Shown: positions 9,546 through 19,609, counted from the stretch's first letter. The stretch is DNA of 64,000 bases from Mastigocoleus testarum BC008 (GCF_001456025.1 NZ_LMTZ01000084.1:1-64000); one strand, 5' to 3'. Notes: generated from the sequence alone by a model not told the origin. Translations and numbers: made by a program.

Positions 9546-9806
9546 GGTCATAACGATCAGCCGCACGACTGCACCGATCGCATTTGGTCAATTTGTTATA
9601 GTCCCGAACTCAACCTCTTATTTAGTTGTAGTGAAGATGAAACCATCAAATGCTGGGATGTTTTTACTTTTGAGTGCCTTAAAACCTTAATAATTCCTAA
9701 ACTTTACCAAGAAATGACTGTCGAAGGTGTTTCTGGTTTAACCGAAGCGACGCTGAAAACATTAAAGGTGCTGGGTGCGACTGAAAGTGCAGCACACCCC
9801 AACTAA
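9546..9806 (+). pseudogene. remnant of the C-terminal end of a WD40-repeat protein
   Basis: No intact start exists, but one plus frame from about 9546 to the TAA at 9804-9806 encodes a final WD40 blade: DCTDRIWS, then SPELNLLFSCSEDETIKCWD, then FECLKTL. It ends with the EMTVEGVSGLTEATLKTLKV tail that closes many cyanobacterial WD40/NB-ARC proteins. The frame reads through the Uma2 stop without a start codon of its own, so only the last blade of a once larger gene survives. Confidence 0.75.
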
Positions 9807-9913
9807 TGAATTGACAAATTAACTATCTAATTAAAATATCTAAATATTAGTGTTTGAAAAAATAACGAAAAATTTTAGTGAGAAATAAGTTCAATTTATT
9901 TATATATAGTGCG

Positions 9914-9937
9914 ATCGCCTTACTCCGCGAAGGCGAT
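9914..9937. terminator. hairpin between convergent genes, possible terminator
   Basis: An 8-bp perfect stem (ATCGCCTT at 9914-9921 with AAGGCGAT at 9930-9937) overlaps a HIP1-like octamer. It lies between the WD40 remnant and the convergent DUF309 gene. There is no clear T-tract, so termination is only possible; it could be a dispersed palindrome. Confidence 0.35.
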
Positions 9938-9969
9938 AGTTCAGCTTAATTACAAGCAGATCGCAAGCA

Positions 9970-10356
9970 TCAAGCAGAACGCACAATTTTAGGCAAAGGT
10001 AAATTTTCATCTTCACCCAGCTTAAGCAAAGCAAGTTCTTCAGGTTTTGCCATTTGAATAGTTTTTAAAACGGTGAGACTTTTATCGAGCAACTCATCCA
10101 CATCTATCCCACTGTAAACCTCTGGATAACGTCGCAGACGATTATTACCTTCTCCCAATAAAATCGCCGCACCCCGCCAGTTTTGATTGCCAAAATGATA
10201 TAGTCCAACAGCAATTTGTAAGACACCTTGATAAAAAGTCTTATCAGGCTCACTAGCCTCCATCCACAAGGCTTCTAATGTATCGTGACAAGCATAGAAC
10301 TGTCCAGAATTGAACTGTTCTACGCCTTCCCAAAACTGCTTAGGTATAACTTCCAT
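9970..10356 (-). CDS. DUF309 domain-containing protein
   Basis: This 128-residue protein matches DUF309: FWEGVEQFNSGQFYACHDTLEALWME near the N-terminus and FYQGVLQIAVGLYHFGNQNWRGA in the middle, with conserved His/Glu pairs in a helical fold. Function is unknown. The start codon lies 2 bp after the stop of ftrC, so the two are almost certainly co-transcribed. Confidence 0.85.
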   Translation of the reverse strand: MEVIPKQFWEGVEQFNSGQFYACHDTLEALWMEASEPDKTFYQGVLQIAVGLYHFGNQNWRGAAILLGEGNNRLRRYPEVYSGIDVDELLDKSLTVLKTIQMAKPEELALLKLGEDENLPLPKIVRSA

Positions 10357-10358
10357 TA

Positions 10359-10721
10359 TTAACCCATAGTATCCCGAACTTCTTTGATCGTCTCGAGGGA
10401 AATGTCTTGTTGTTCGCCAGCAAATTCGTTATCTGGGGTTAAAAACAACATACAGTGACATTCCTTACGTTCGCGCATGGGGACACAAGGACAATTCCAA
10501 AACGTAGCACTTACTTCAGCTTCTTTATCTTCGTAGTGACGACAAGGACATAAAGGCGCACCCAAATCGTCTTTATGTTTGGCAAGTCCTTCAATTACGA
10601 CTGCTGTTACAGAAGGTTCGGCACAGAAGTAGGTTCCAGTTCGCTTGGCATACTGCTCGGAAAAATGCCGCATTGCCTCTAAATTTTTATCTGTTGACTT
10701 AGCGTTAACTTCTGATGTCAT
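10359..10721 (-). CDS. ftrC: ferredoxin-thioredoxin reductase, catalytic subunit
   Basis: This 120-residue protein carries the signature of the FTR catalytic chain: a CPCRHYEDKEAE stretch, then NCPCVPMRERKECHCMLF. Together these supply the 4Fe-4S ligands and the redox-active disulfide. FTR passes electrons from photosynthetic ferredoxin to thioredoxins, which switch Calvin-cycle and other enzymes by light. The length is normal. It leads a two-gene unit with the DUF309 gene. The variable subunit gene is not in this window. Confidence 0.96.
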   Translation of the reverse strand: MTSEVNAKSTDKNLEAMRHFSEQYAKRTGTYFCAEPSVTAVVIEGLAKHKDDLGAPLCPCRHYEDKEAEVSATFWNCPCVPMRERKECHCMLFLTPDNEFAGEQQDISLETIKEVRDTMG

Positions 10722-11773
10722 TATTTAATCGGCACTCATAAATCTAAATATTTCTTTGCATTGTACCGCAGCCTTGGTGGGGTATTACTAGGGATATTTC
10801 CCCGTTTATCCATTTCTAATTCCGATACTGCTTCATTTAAAACCTTATGTATTATTTTTTACTTTTTTTGAAGATTGTAATCTCACAGTCCTATAGTTTA
10901 ATGACTAACCCGGATCGTTATAATTCAATACCCCTATAGTTTATTTAACTTAATATATACAAACTCAACGGACAGGGGAAATATTTATACTTTTCTAAAA
11001 ATATTTTTTTCGTATTAGATATATTTTACGAATTATAGCTTTCGTAGTCTTGAAGGATAGAACAATTATCCATAGCGGTGAAAGTTATCTTTAACTATTA
11101 GTTATAACTAAGATATATTTTGTAACCTTTATATTTACGAGTAAGATAGGTGATTTGATGGTATACCGATTCGACGATTAGATATAATCTTGTACGAGTA
11201 ATCTCATTAATATTATTCTCCCTTGAATTACTCGATATTACATACATATGCCCACGTATGATTTATGCTTAATTAATTTTTTATCTCATCTTACAATTTG
11301 AGGATTTCTCATCCTACAAGTTATCTGAGTAAATAATTATCAGAAAAAAATCCATCGTCGTCAATTGAGAAATATATCTACTTGAAGTATTTTTATTGCC
11401 TGTAGGAATAATATTTATCAATATCAAATGTCATTTAATTTGTCATTTAATTGTATTAGCAAAAAATAAAGTTAAAAGCTTGTTTGTATGACTACCAAAA
11501 CGCATGTATGTAAAAATATGTTTGCTAAAATTTATATATTTGCGGAAAATTTATGGACATGCATCATAGCTGAAAACATATTTGCTATTTTGCTAATTTT
11601 CAGAAAAATTTACAACACAGACAAATTTGATGGCAAAATACTTCCAAGTATAATGTGTTTTTTTGCTATTGACTCATTCGCAATGGGGTTTTAAGTTTTA
11701 AGCAATATCTTGTTGTCAAATAATCAATCCATTGTTACATCTGTAACAGTCTTCCTAAAAAACGAAAAATTAT
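10722..11773. other. long AT-rich intergenic region
   Basis: About 1.05 kb of strongly AT-rich sequence lies between divergent ftrC and the parvulin gene. Short frames occur (for example 11488-11694), but their lysine/phenylalanine-rich translations match nothing and lack a ribosome site. No tRNA-like or strong hairpin structure was seen. It must contain the promoters of both flanking genes. Confidence 0.6.
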
Positions 11774-12622
11774 ATGACCGCAGTTATGCAAGCAGGTGAT
11801 AAATCACAGCAAAGTCCCAATATCGAAAAGGCTACTTTGCGTGCTTCTGAACGCTTAAAAAATGTTAATAAAAATGAGATTTTACTGTTGCTTAATCAGT
11901 ATGGAATCTTACCACAGTTTGTACGAGAAATAATGATAGACTGTGCGATCGCGGAGATTGCGATTGCAGAAGATGAAGCTTTAGGAGCATATAAAAAATT
12001 CTATCAGCAACATCAACTAAACTCAGAGGAAGACCTACAAGCATGGCTTAAGGCGCGGGGAATATCGCGCGAACAATTGGAGTACATTGCGACTAGGGGC
12101 CTAAAACTGGCAAAATTTCAAGAACAGACTTGGGGAAATAAATTAGAATCTTATTTCCTGGGACGTAAACAAAAACTGGACCGGGTCGTATATTCTCTAA
12201 TTCGAGTTAAAGACCCCTATCTCGCCCAAGAACTTTATTTTCGCGTGCAGGAGGGGGAACAATCTTTTAGTGAAATTGCTCGAGAATATTCCGAAGGACC
12301 AGAAGCAGAAACAGGAGGTTTACTCGGTCCGGTTGACTTGGGGGTACCCCATCCGGCTCTTGCAAAAATGCTCCTAAGGAGCAAGCCAGGAGAGCTTTTA
12401 GCACCCACCCGTTTGGGTGATTGGGTAGTGGTTGTTAGATTAGAAAAATATTTGCCAGCCCAGTTAGATGAAGTAATGCGGCAAAGATTACTGAGTGAAC
12501 TATTCGACCAATGGGTCAGAACTGAGGGTTCATCGGTAATCCAAGAACAATTATCACCAAATACTAACGAATTAAAGCAAAAAGGGACAGGGGGAGAGCA
12601 AGAGACAGCGGTCCGGAAATAG
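11774..12622 (+). CDS. parvulin-type peptidyl-prolyl isomerase of a type I secretion cluster
   Basis: This 282-residue protein has an N-terminal helical SurA-like region (1-150) and a rotamase domain around 155-235, with FSEIAREYSEGPEAETGGLLG and the PGELLAPTRLGDWVVVVRLE core. No signal peptide is visible, so it probably works in the cytoplasm. It lies 84 bp upstream of an ABC exporter and before an HlyD adaptor on the same strand. In cyanobacteria such isomerases often accompany type I or bacteriocin-type exporters and may keep the substrate export-competent; that role is inferred. Confidence 0.85.
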   Translation: MTAVMQAGDKSQQSPNIEKATLRASERLKNVNKNEILLLLNQYGILPQFVREIMIDCAIAEIAIAEDEALGAYKKFYQQHQLNSEEDLQAWLKARGISREQLEYIATRGLKLAKFQEQTWGNKLESYFLGRKQKLDRVVYSLIRVKDPYLAQELYFRVQEGEQSFSEIAREYSEGPEAETGGLLGPVDLGVPHPALAKMLLRSKPGELLAPTRLGDWVVVVRLEKYLPAQLDEVMRQRLLSELFDQWVRTEGSSVIQEQLSPNTNELKQKGTGGEQETAVRK

Positions 12623-12706
12623 GACTATAATATGCCGGTTTCCCAATTTTTATTTACTGATGTTGGCAGAAAATATGTTGGCAGAGAAAATAGTAGCGGT
12701 AACTAA

Positions 12707-15700
12707 ATGAGCTATACAGCAATCAATATTGAGGAATTTCTAGCGACCATTGCGCCTTTTGACCAACTGTCGCCTGCAGAGCTAAAAAATATAACGCAAC
12801 AAACGCAGTTATTTCGTTACCGTATTGGTCAGGCGATTCTGACCCGAGAAAAAATGCCTGCCCAGATTCATGTTTTGTTTGAGGGTAAAGCGCGTTTGTT
12901 AGGATATGACCCCAAAACTAATAATCCAGTAACTTTAAAGCTACTCGTACCGGGAGAAATTCTTGGTTGGGTGGGGTTAATACGTAATATTGCTTGTGAA
13001 ACTGCAATTGCTTCGAGCGAAGTGATTTGTGTAACAATCCCGGCAGTCAATTTTTTAACAATTCTACGAAATGAGCAAGCTTTTGCATCACATTTTCACG
13101 AACAAGCATCATTAATAGAAATTTTTGAGGTTTTGGGTGCTCAACTACAACAACAAGCTGATGATCATTTAATTATGCGTTCTTCAGGAGCGAATAATTT
13201 AAAGGATTTAGCACTTCAAGCATCTGAAAATATTGAAGTAGTTCATGATTTCACTGCCATTGATAGTCGGATCATGAGTCCCGAACGAGTGTGGTTAGTC
13301 GGCGGTGGTGCAGTTCCCAAAGAATTGGTCGGAACTCGTTTTTATGGTCGTGAAGACAATCGGTCACAATTACCAACAGGAAGTCAACCACGTTTGCTGG
13401 GATTTCCGACTAACATTTTCGTTCGGGACACAGAAAAAATTCCGGTGGAGGGACAAGTTGGGTTAAAAGCTCCATCCAATGATGAACTACCTCCCACAAG
13501 TATTGAAATCCCTTACGCTCCTGAAGATATTCCAGAATCAGAAGATGCTTTTGACTCTGGAAATTTTGGCAATAAGCAATATCCTTACATTCGCGGTCGG
13601 GGTGGAGTAGATGCTGTTCTTGCTTGTTTCGGAATGTTGAGCAAGTATTTGGACATACCTTTCCGAAGAGAAGTAGTACGCAAGGTCTTGGTTAGCCAAG
13701 AGCAACGCTCTGGGGCACTTTCATTGCAACATTGTGGAGCGGTTGGCGAACTCGTAGGTTTAAAAGCTCAACTGCTCGGTGTTCCTCCCAAAGCTGTTGG
13801 TAGGCTTGAAGGACCAGCTATTGTACAATGGCAAGGCAGTTTTGCTTTGTTGTATGAGGTTAGTCCAAAGAAAATCATATTAGCAGTTCCAGAAGTCGGC
13901 ATTCTCAAGGAAAGAAGTGAGAATGTGGCACAGATAATGGCTCAATCTGTTCCAACCGAACAAGGTCAAGAACAGGTAAATGCTATTCCAGTTTTACTCC
14001 TAAAACCTAGCAGGGATACCCCACAGAAAAACTTTGGGCTGAGTTGGTTTTTACCTTCTCTGATCAAATATCGGCGAGTACTATTAGAAGTTTTCATAGC
14101 TTCTTTCTTTGTTCAACTGTTTGGTTTGGCAAATCCATTAATGACCCAAATCATCATTGACAAAGTATTAAATCAAAATAGTCCCAATACTTTACAAGTT
14201 CTGGGCTTTTTCCTCTTAGTAGTTGCTTTATTTGAAGCGGTGCTTACAAGTATTCGTACTTACTTGTTTGTTGATACTACTAACCGCATTGATATGGCGC
14301 TGGGGTCAGAAATTATTGACCATTTATTACGTCTACCACTACGCTACTTCGAACGGCGTCCTGTAGGGGAACTTTCCACAAGGGTAAACGAGTTAGAGAA
14401 AATTCGCCAATTTCTCACCGGTACTGCATTAACAGTGGTGTTAGATGCCGTTTTCTCTGTCATCTACATTGTGGTAATGTTTATCTACAGCTGGATCCTA
14501 GCATTAGTGGCATTATCAACATTGCCCTTCTTCGCTTTGTTGACGTTCATTTTTTCACCGATTGTTAGAAGACAACTGCGAACTAAAGCCGAAAGAAATG
14601 CCGAAGCCCAATCCCATTTAGTCGAGGTATTGTCAGGTATTCAAACGGTTAAAGCCCAAAATATTGAGTTGCGATCGCGCTGGAAGTGGCAAGAACGTTA
14701 TGCCCGCTATGTAAGTGCCGGATTTAAAACTGTTTTGACTTCCACTGCTGCAAGTTCATCTAGTGGTTTTCTCAACAAACTTTCTGGTTTATTGGTCTTG
14801 TGGGCGGGAGCACACTTGGTGCTCCAACAACAACTAACCTTAGGACAATTAATTGCTTTCCGGATTATTGCTGGTTACGTAACCACACCACTATTGCGCC
14901 TCACCCAACTATGGCAAAACTTCCAAGAAACAGCTCTATCTTTAGAAAGATTAAGTGATATTGTAGACAGTCCCCAAGAAGCGACAGAAGAGGATAAAGG
15001 TAATATCCCAATGCCAGGGCTTCAGGGAGCAGTTAAATACGAAAACGTTTCCTTCCGTTTTAAAACTAGTGGTCCTTTACAACTGGATAATGTAAGCCTT
15101 GAATTTCCTCCTGGGGTATTTGTTGGAATTGTGGGTCAAAGTGGTTCTGGTAAAAGTACGATGATGAAACTGTTACCGCGCCTATATCCACTAGAATCAG
15201 GACGGATATTGATTGACGGTTACGACATCAATAAGGTTGAACTTTATTCTCTAAGACAACAAATCGGGATTGTGCCCCAAGACACATTACTTTTTGAAGG
15301 CTCCGTACAAGAAAATATTGCCCTTAATCATCCCGATGCTACACCAGAAGAAATTATTGAAGCTGCAAAAATAGCTGCTGCCCATGATTTTGTCATGAGC
15401 TTACCTAACGGTTACAATACAAGAGTGGGAGAACGAGGTAGTGCTCTATCTGGCGGACAGCGACAGCGAATAGCTCTAGCTCGGACTGTTTTGCAGAATC
15501 CCCGTTTATTGATCCTTGATGAAGCAACTAGTGCTCTGGACTACGAATCAGAACGGCAAGTCTGCTTAAATCTAGCAGAAGCATTCTCTGATCGTACTGT
15601 ATTCTTTATTACCCACCGTCTCAGCACTATCCGAAGTGCCGATACCATCTTGATGATGGATAAAGGCTCGGTAGTAGAGCAAGGTACTCACAGCGAATTG

Positions 15701-15757
15701 ATGGCACTCCGAGGAAGATATTATTGCCTTTATCAACAACAAGACGCCCAACTTTAA
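12707..15757 (+). CDS. type I secretion ABC exporter with N-terminal cNMP-binding domain and degenerate C39 domain
   Basis: A 1,016-residue fusion. Residues 10-140 resemble a cyclic-nucleotide-binding domain (IHVLFEGKARLLGYDP, LLVPGEILGWVGLI). Residues 290-420 are a C39 peptidase-like domain. Six membrane helices follow (about 455-720), then an ABC ATPase with Walker A GQSGSGKST (810-818), signature LSGGQ (914-918), Walker B LLILDEAT and the H-loop ITHRLS. In the C39 domain the catalytic Cys position is Ala303 (GVDAVLACFGM) and the expected His region reads QGSFALLYEV, so proteolysis is unlikely. It probably acts as an HlyB-style docking domain. The HlyD partner follows 127 bp downstream; no substrate gene is visible. 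Confidence 0.92.
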   Translation: MSYTAINIEEFLATIAPFDQLSPAELKNITQQTQLFRYRIGQAILTREKMPAQIHVLFEGKARLLGYDPKTNNPVTLKLLVPGEILGWVGLIRNIACETAIASSEVICVTIPAVNFLTILRNEQAFASHFHEQASLIEIFEVLGAQLQQQADDHLIMRSSGANNLKDLALQASENIEVVHDFTAIDSRIMSPERVWLVGGGAVPKELVGTRFYGREDNRSQLPTGSQPRLLGFPTNIFVRDTEKIPVEGQVGLKAPSNDELPPTSIEIPYAPEDIPESEDAFDSGNFGNKQYPYIRGRGGVDAVLACFGMLSKYLDIPFRREVVRKVLVSQEQRSGALSLQHCGAVGELVGLKAQLLGVPPKAVGRLEGPAIVQWQGSFALLYEVSPKKIILAVPEVGILKERSENVAQIMAQSVPTEQGQEQVNAIPVLLLKPSRDTPQKNFGLSWFLPSLIKYRRVLLEVFIASFFVQLFGLANPLMTQIIIDKVLNQNSPNTLQVLGFFLLVVALFEAVLTSIRTYLFVDTTNRIDMALGSEIIDHLLRLPLRYFERRPVGELSTRVNELEKIRQFLTGTALTVVLDAVFSVIYIVVMFIYSWILALVALSTLPFFALLTFIFSPIVRRQLRTKAERNAEAQSHLVEVLSGIQTVKAQNIELRSRWKWQERYARYVSAGFKTVLTSTAASSSSGFLNKLSGLLVLWAGAHLVLQQQLTLGQLIAFRIIAGYVTTPLLRLTQLWQNFQETALSLERLSDIVDSPQEATEEDKGNIPMPGLQGAVKYENVSFRFKTSGPLQLDNVSLEFPPGVFVGIVGQSGSGKSTMMKLLPRLYPLESGRILIDGYDINKVELYSLRQQIGIVPQDTLLFEGSVQENIALNHPDATPEEIIEAAKIAAAHDFVMSLPNGYNTRVGERGSALSGGQRQRIALARTVLQNPRLLILDEATSALDYESERQVCLNLAEAFSDRTVFFITHRLSTIRSADTILMMDKGSVVEQGTHSELMALRGRYYCLYQQQDAQL

Positions 15758-15884
15758 TAGAGTTGCTGTGTTCGTAAAACTAACTTTTGGATTTTGATTT
15801 TTATTTTCTGTTAATTGTGTTTCCATATATTCAATCAATTGTCGATTTTGAATTTTAGCTCCTCTCTCCTGACTCTAAAAAATC

Positions 15885-17420
15885 ATGACTCAACTTAACG
15901 GTAAAAACTTCCAAAATTCTTTGACTTCTAAGCGGGTTGAAAAACCAGCACAAGATGCATCTCAAGGAAAAAATGGTAGGGAAAGACCTCCCGAGTTCGA
16001 TCAACCAGTAATGCTTAAGCGTTCTCCGATGCTATCGAGAGCAGTACTCTGGTCTTTGGTTGGGTTCACAAGTTTTACAGTTATTTGGGCTGCTATTGCC
16101 AGAATAGAGGAAGCCATACCTGCTCAGGGAAAATTAGAACCGAAGGATGCTGTTAAGGAAATACAGGTACCAGTAACTGGGGTCGTCAAACAAGTATTTG
16201 TCAAAGACGGTCAGCAGGTGAAGAAGGGAGATTTGATGATGGTGCTCGATCCCACTTCTGTAACCGCACAACTCATTTCTCAAAGAAAAATCCGTAATGC
16301 TTTAATTCGGGAGAACCAATTTTATTACAACGTTCTCAGGGGTGGAGCTAACTTTTCTGTCTCCAATTTGAAAATCCCCCAAGAATTAACCAAACTAGCA
16401 AAGAGTCGCACTACCTTAGAAGCTGAAAATCGTCTCTACAGAGCACAATTAACAGGTAATGCAAAACAAGCTAACCTAAACGCCGAACAAGAAATGCGTT
16501 TGCGTTCTTCTCAAGAAGAACTTCGAAGTAGAGCCGCAGCAATTAGATTAGAAGCAGATCAACTTAAGCGTCAACTAGCACAAAACCGCGCGCGTTTAAG
16601 CAATGCAAAAAGTATTCTGGCAATTAACCAAGGTATTCTCAGCGATTTAGAACCCCTATTCAAAGAAGGTGCAATCGCAAAATTACAATATCGCCAACAA
16701 CAACAAGAAGTTAACAATACTCAGACTCAAGTAGTAGAACTGACGGAAGAAGGACAACGTCTAAAGTTGGCTATATCGCAATCAGAACAACGTCTAAAAA
16801 ATACTATTTCCGGTTCTTACCAAGATATTTTAGGTAAAATCGCAGAAAATGAAAAACGTATTGCCGAAATTGATAGTCAGTTAAATAAAGTGATAGTTGA
16901 CAATCAAAATCGAATTGCTGAGATTGAATCTCAAATTAGTCAAGCTCAAGTAACCTTGAAGTATCAAGAAGTTCGCGCCCCAGATGATGGAACAATTTTT
17001 GACTTAAAAGCCTCCAAGGGATTTGTTACCAATCCCAGCGAACCTGTTGTTAAAGTTGTACCAGATCAAACACTTGTAGCCCGAGTATTCTTAACCAATA
17101 AAGATATTGGTTTTGTTAAAGAAGGAATGGATGTAGATGTCAGATTTACATCTTATAATTTCAGTGAATTTGGTGATATAAAAGGTAAGCTAATATCCGT
17201 TGGTAAAGACGCTCTTCCTCCAGACGAAACCCGTCCCTATTACACCTTCCCAGCAAGAGTTCGCTTAAACGATCAGATGTTGATGAGTAATGGCAAAACA
17301 TTACCTCTACAATCTGGTATGGAAGTCCAAGCAAATATCAGAGTAAGAGATAGAAGCATATTGAGCATCTTTACAGATAAATTCTTTGAACAAATAGAAT
17401 CTTTGAAATTCGTCAGATAA
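15885..17420 (+). CDS. HlyD-family membrane fusion (adaptor) protein
   Basis: A 511-residue periplasmic adaptor. A single membrane helix (VLWSLVGFTSFTVIWAAIA) lies at about 54-72. A lipoyl/barrel-sandwich half (VPVTGVVKQVFVKDGQQVKK) follows. Residues 170-360 form a long coiled coil rich in Arg, Gln and Glu. The second lipoyl half (YQEVRAPDDGTIFDLKAS) and a beta-barrel complete it. It links the inner-membrane ABC exporter to a TolC-type outer membrane channel encoded elsewhere. It is co-directional with the isomerase and ABC genes. Confidence 0.93.
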   Translation: MTQLNGKNFQNSLTSKRVEKPAQDASQGKNGRERPPEFDQPVMLKRSPMLSRAVLWSLVGFTSFTVIWAAIARIEEAIPAQGKLEPKDAVKEIQVPVTGVVKQVFVKDGQQVKKGDLMMVLDPTSVTAQLISQRKIRNALIRENQFYYNVLRGGANFSVSNLKIPQELTKLAKSRTTLEAENRLYRAQLTGNAKQANLNAEQEMRLRSSQEELRSRAAAIRLEADQLKRQLAQNRARLSNAKSILAINQGILSDLEPLFKEGAIAKLQYRQQQQEVNNTQTQVVELTEEGQRLKLAISQSEQRLKNTISGSYQDILGKIAENEKRIAEIDSQLNKVIVDNQNRIAEIESQISQAQVTLKYQEVRAPDDGTIFDLKASKGFVTNPSEPVVKVVPDQTLVARVFLTNKDIGFVKEGMDVDVRFTSYNFSEFGDIKGKLISVGKDALPPDETRPYYTFPARVRLNDQMLMSNGKTLPLQSGMEVQANIRVRDRSILSIFTDKFFEQIESLKFVR

Positions 17421-17508
17421 TTGTAATTTTTGCCAGCTTACTAATTTTTTGAAGTTACTTTTGAAGAACTTCCAATTTCAGACTCTCTACATTCATAAAA
17501 TTATTAAA

Positions 17509-17529
17509 CCTCCCCTGAGAACGGGGAGG
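17509..17529 (+). terminator. possible terminator after the secretion genes
   Basis: A 7-bp GC-rich stem (CCTCCCC with GGGGAGG, 7-nt loop) lies 89 bp after the hlyD stop, flanked by AAA and AAATTT. The T-run is short, so efficiency is uncertain. Confidence 0.5.
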
Positions 17530-17720
17530 AAATTTAGCATCGCTACGGAGTCAGTCATTCATTAACGAATCATCAATAATTAAACTTATAAATTTCAGAG
17601 ATTTACAAATTATTTTCATTCCATAAACAATGCAAATTTTTTAACTGGTAATTGCTGACAGAATATTTAGAGTATTTGTATTCAATAAGTACATTTTGGA
17701 TTGAGAAGTAAGATAACTAC

Positions 17721-18215
17721 TCAATCATTTTCCGTACGAATGCTACCATCAGGCATTATCGTATTATCAAAAGTAACTTTTGTAAGAATTGCACCCTCCA
17801 AATTAGCTCCACTTAAATTGGCTTCTTGCAGGTTTGCATCTCTCAAATTAACTCCTTGTAAGTTTGCTCCTATTAGACTAGCTTTATAAAAACTGTTACT
17901 TTCAAACGTTGCTTCTCTTAGATCGGCTTCCGTTAAATTTGCACAATTAAAACTAGACCAGCGTAAATTAGCACCTCTGAAATCTGCCCCAGTCAAATCA
18001 GCACTATCCAGACAAGAATCTGTTAATTTTGCATTACGTAAAATAACACCTCTTAAAATGGCACGAGCTAGATCGAATTCTTCTAACTTAATGTCACTCA
18101 AATCAGCACCACAGAGATTTATGCCGTATAAATCAAATTCGCTGAGTTTTATACCGACGAATTTACGTTCTCCGGTGGCATAAGACCTTAGTAGTTGTTT
18201 CTTATTCATAGCCAT
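17721..18215 (-). CDS. pentapeptide-repeat protein
   Basis: This 164-residue protein is built mainly of A(D/N)LxX pentapeptides (for example ADLTGADFRGANLRWSSFN and ANLQEANLSGANLEGA), which form a right-handed quadrilateral beta-helix. About 25 repeats span residues 25-155. The N-terminal MAMNKKQLLRSYATGERKFVG is a common cap in cyanobacterial family members. No signal peptide or extra domain is present. The molecular function is unknown; such proteins are very abundant in cyanobacteria. Confidence 0.9.
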   Translation of the reverse strand: MAMNKKQLLRSYATGERKFVGIKLSEFDLYGINLCGADLSDIKLEEFDLARAILRGVILRNAKLTDSCLDSADLTGADFRGANLRWSSFNCANLTEADLREATFESNSFYKASLIGANLQGVNLRDANLQEANLSGANLEGAILTKVTFDNTIMPDGSIRTEND

Positions 18216-18598
18216 TTTATACTTGCTTAGATTTTACAAACCTACTACCTACTACCGGTAGAAAATGATTATTCGATTTATCTTTTTATCTTCATTATTA
18301 TTCTTGTATATTTCGGAAAAACGACTCAAATAATTGCAAAATTTATGTAACTTAAACTTAGTTAATGTAAGTTAATTAAATTACTGACTTCAAGTATGAT
18401 TTTCAATACTTATGTACCCTGAAAACAACTGAGCTTATGTAATAAAAAATACCATATTTTTTTTTAAGCTTAAGTAATGTATTTTTTACTATTTATATAC
18501 TGAGATAAAAAGCATAGAATAATTTGCACATCTGACTGCTGTAATCTCTGCAAAAGATTTCCAGAAAAACAGTCTTAATAAAAATTACAAGAGAAATA
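18216..18598. other. AT-rich spacer between divergent genes
   Basis: About 380 bp of AT-rich DNA separates the pentapeptide gene and the next unknown gene. It contains several TTAATGTAAGTTAATTAAAT-like runs near 18360-18380. No gene or convincing hairpin was found. Confidence 0.5.
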
Positions 18599-19276
18599 AT
18601 GAATCAAAAGATGAAAATTCGGGAGCTAGCAATTGTTTTAACTGCAGAAAATATTAACTTTAGTACTCTAAATATTGACGTTCTGAAGGATAGCGATATT
18701 ATCCCAGAAAATTGGGAATTAACACATAAACCAATTTATACAAATAATATGGTTCAGTTAGTTTTTCAATTCGGAGTTGCAATTGTTGCTCAAACCAACC
18801 AAATATTATTTGCCCAAGTACTTAATAGTATAGATCCAAGACAAGTAATAGCACCACAAGTTGCTCTAAAATATATAGAAAAATTTCCAAAAAAAGAATT
18901 TCAAACGATCAGTATTAATCCTAGCAGTTATATTGAATTTGTCTCAGATGAGGAAGCCCATCGATACATTACTCACAATTTACTTAAATCAGGCTCTTGG
19001 CATAAATTTGGTACTGCACGTATGAAAGCTGCACTTCAACTAGCATACAAATTAGAGCGTGGTGTTCTAAACCTAGGAATTAATCAAGGGAGACTGAACT
19101 CACCAGAAAATCAATTGTTACCAATAGTATTTTTTGCAGGAAACTTTAAATACCAGATTATTGAGAAACAACAGCAAGAGCACCTGAAAGATGTTACCCA
19201 ATTAATCCAGAACTGGCAAAACAACTTAGAAACTTTCCAAAAACTAGTTAATCAGAAATTTTTAATGAACTTATGA
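18599..19276 (+). CDS. conserved-looking protein of unknown function
   Basis: A 225-residue soluble protein I do not recognise. It opens with KIRELAIVLTAENINFSTLN and contains FQFGVAIVAQTNQILFAQVL and YIEFVSDEEAHRYITHNLL. It ends in a helical, Gln-rich segment (IIEKQQQEHLKDVTQLIQNW). No signal peptide or transmembrane helix is visible. The even composition and length over a clean frame support a real gene. An HPPD-like gene follows about 330 bp downstream on the same strand, but the gap argues against tight coupling. Confidence 0.65.
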   Translation: MNQKMKIRELAIVLTAENINFSTLNIDVLKDSDIIPENWELTHKPIYTNNMVQLVFQFGVAIVAQTNQILFAQVLNSIDPRQVIAPQVALKYIEKFPKKEFQTISINPSSYIEFVSDEEAHRYITHNLLKSGSWHKFGTARMKAALQLAYKLERGVLNLGINQGRLNSPENQLLPIVFFAGNFKYQIIEKQQQEHLKDVTQLIQNWQNNLETFQKLVNQKFLMNL

Positions 19277-19609
19277 TTGTTGGAGATTTATGATTAGTAA
19301 AGTTATAACACTATCTTTTCCTGTTAGAAAATTTTCCATTATCCATTCACTTTGAAGAAAATTATCATTTCCCAACTTATGTTCTTAATACTACAAATAA
19401 AATCACTATATTTTTTATTGATAAAAAATCAATATATACTGCTAATATCTTTAGGGGTTAATATTTGATTTCTTTGTAATGAATAAACCTCAAAATCATT
19501 TAATCTATTTCTTAGAATTGACCACCAAAAGTCAATTAGTTGAACAAAATTTACATTTGGCTAGAAACATTTTTTGCAAAGTTTCTACACTTTGGTTAAT
19601 TCGCAGACT
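19277..19609. other. spacer, nothing recognised
   Basis: About 330 bp of AT-rich sequence contains no recognised gene, RNA or strong inverted repeat. It probably contains the promoter of the HPPD-like gene. Confidence 0.5.

Noticed and set aside
11488..11694. 68-codon plus-strand frame in the AT-rich spacer
   Set aside because: Composition follows the AT bias, there is no ribosome site and no similarity that I recognise.
12707..15757. Bacteriocin-processing exporter with active C39 peptidase
   Set aside because: Catalytic Cys and His positions are replaced, and no double-glycine leader peptide gene is nearby, so an active maturation protease is not supported.
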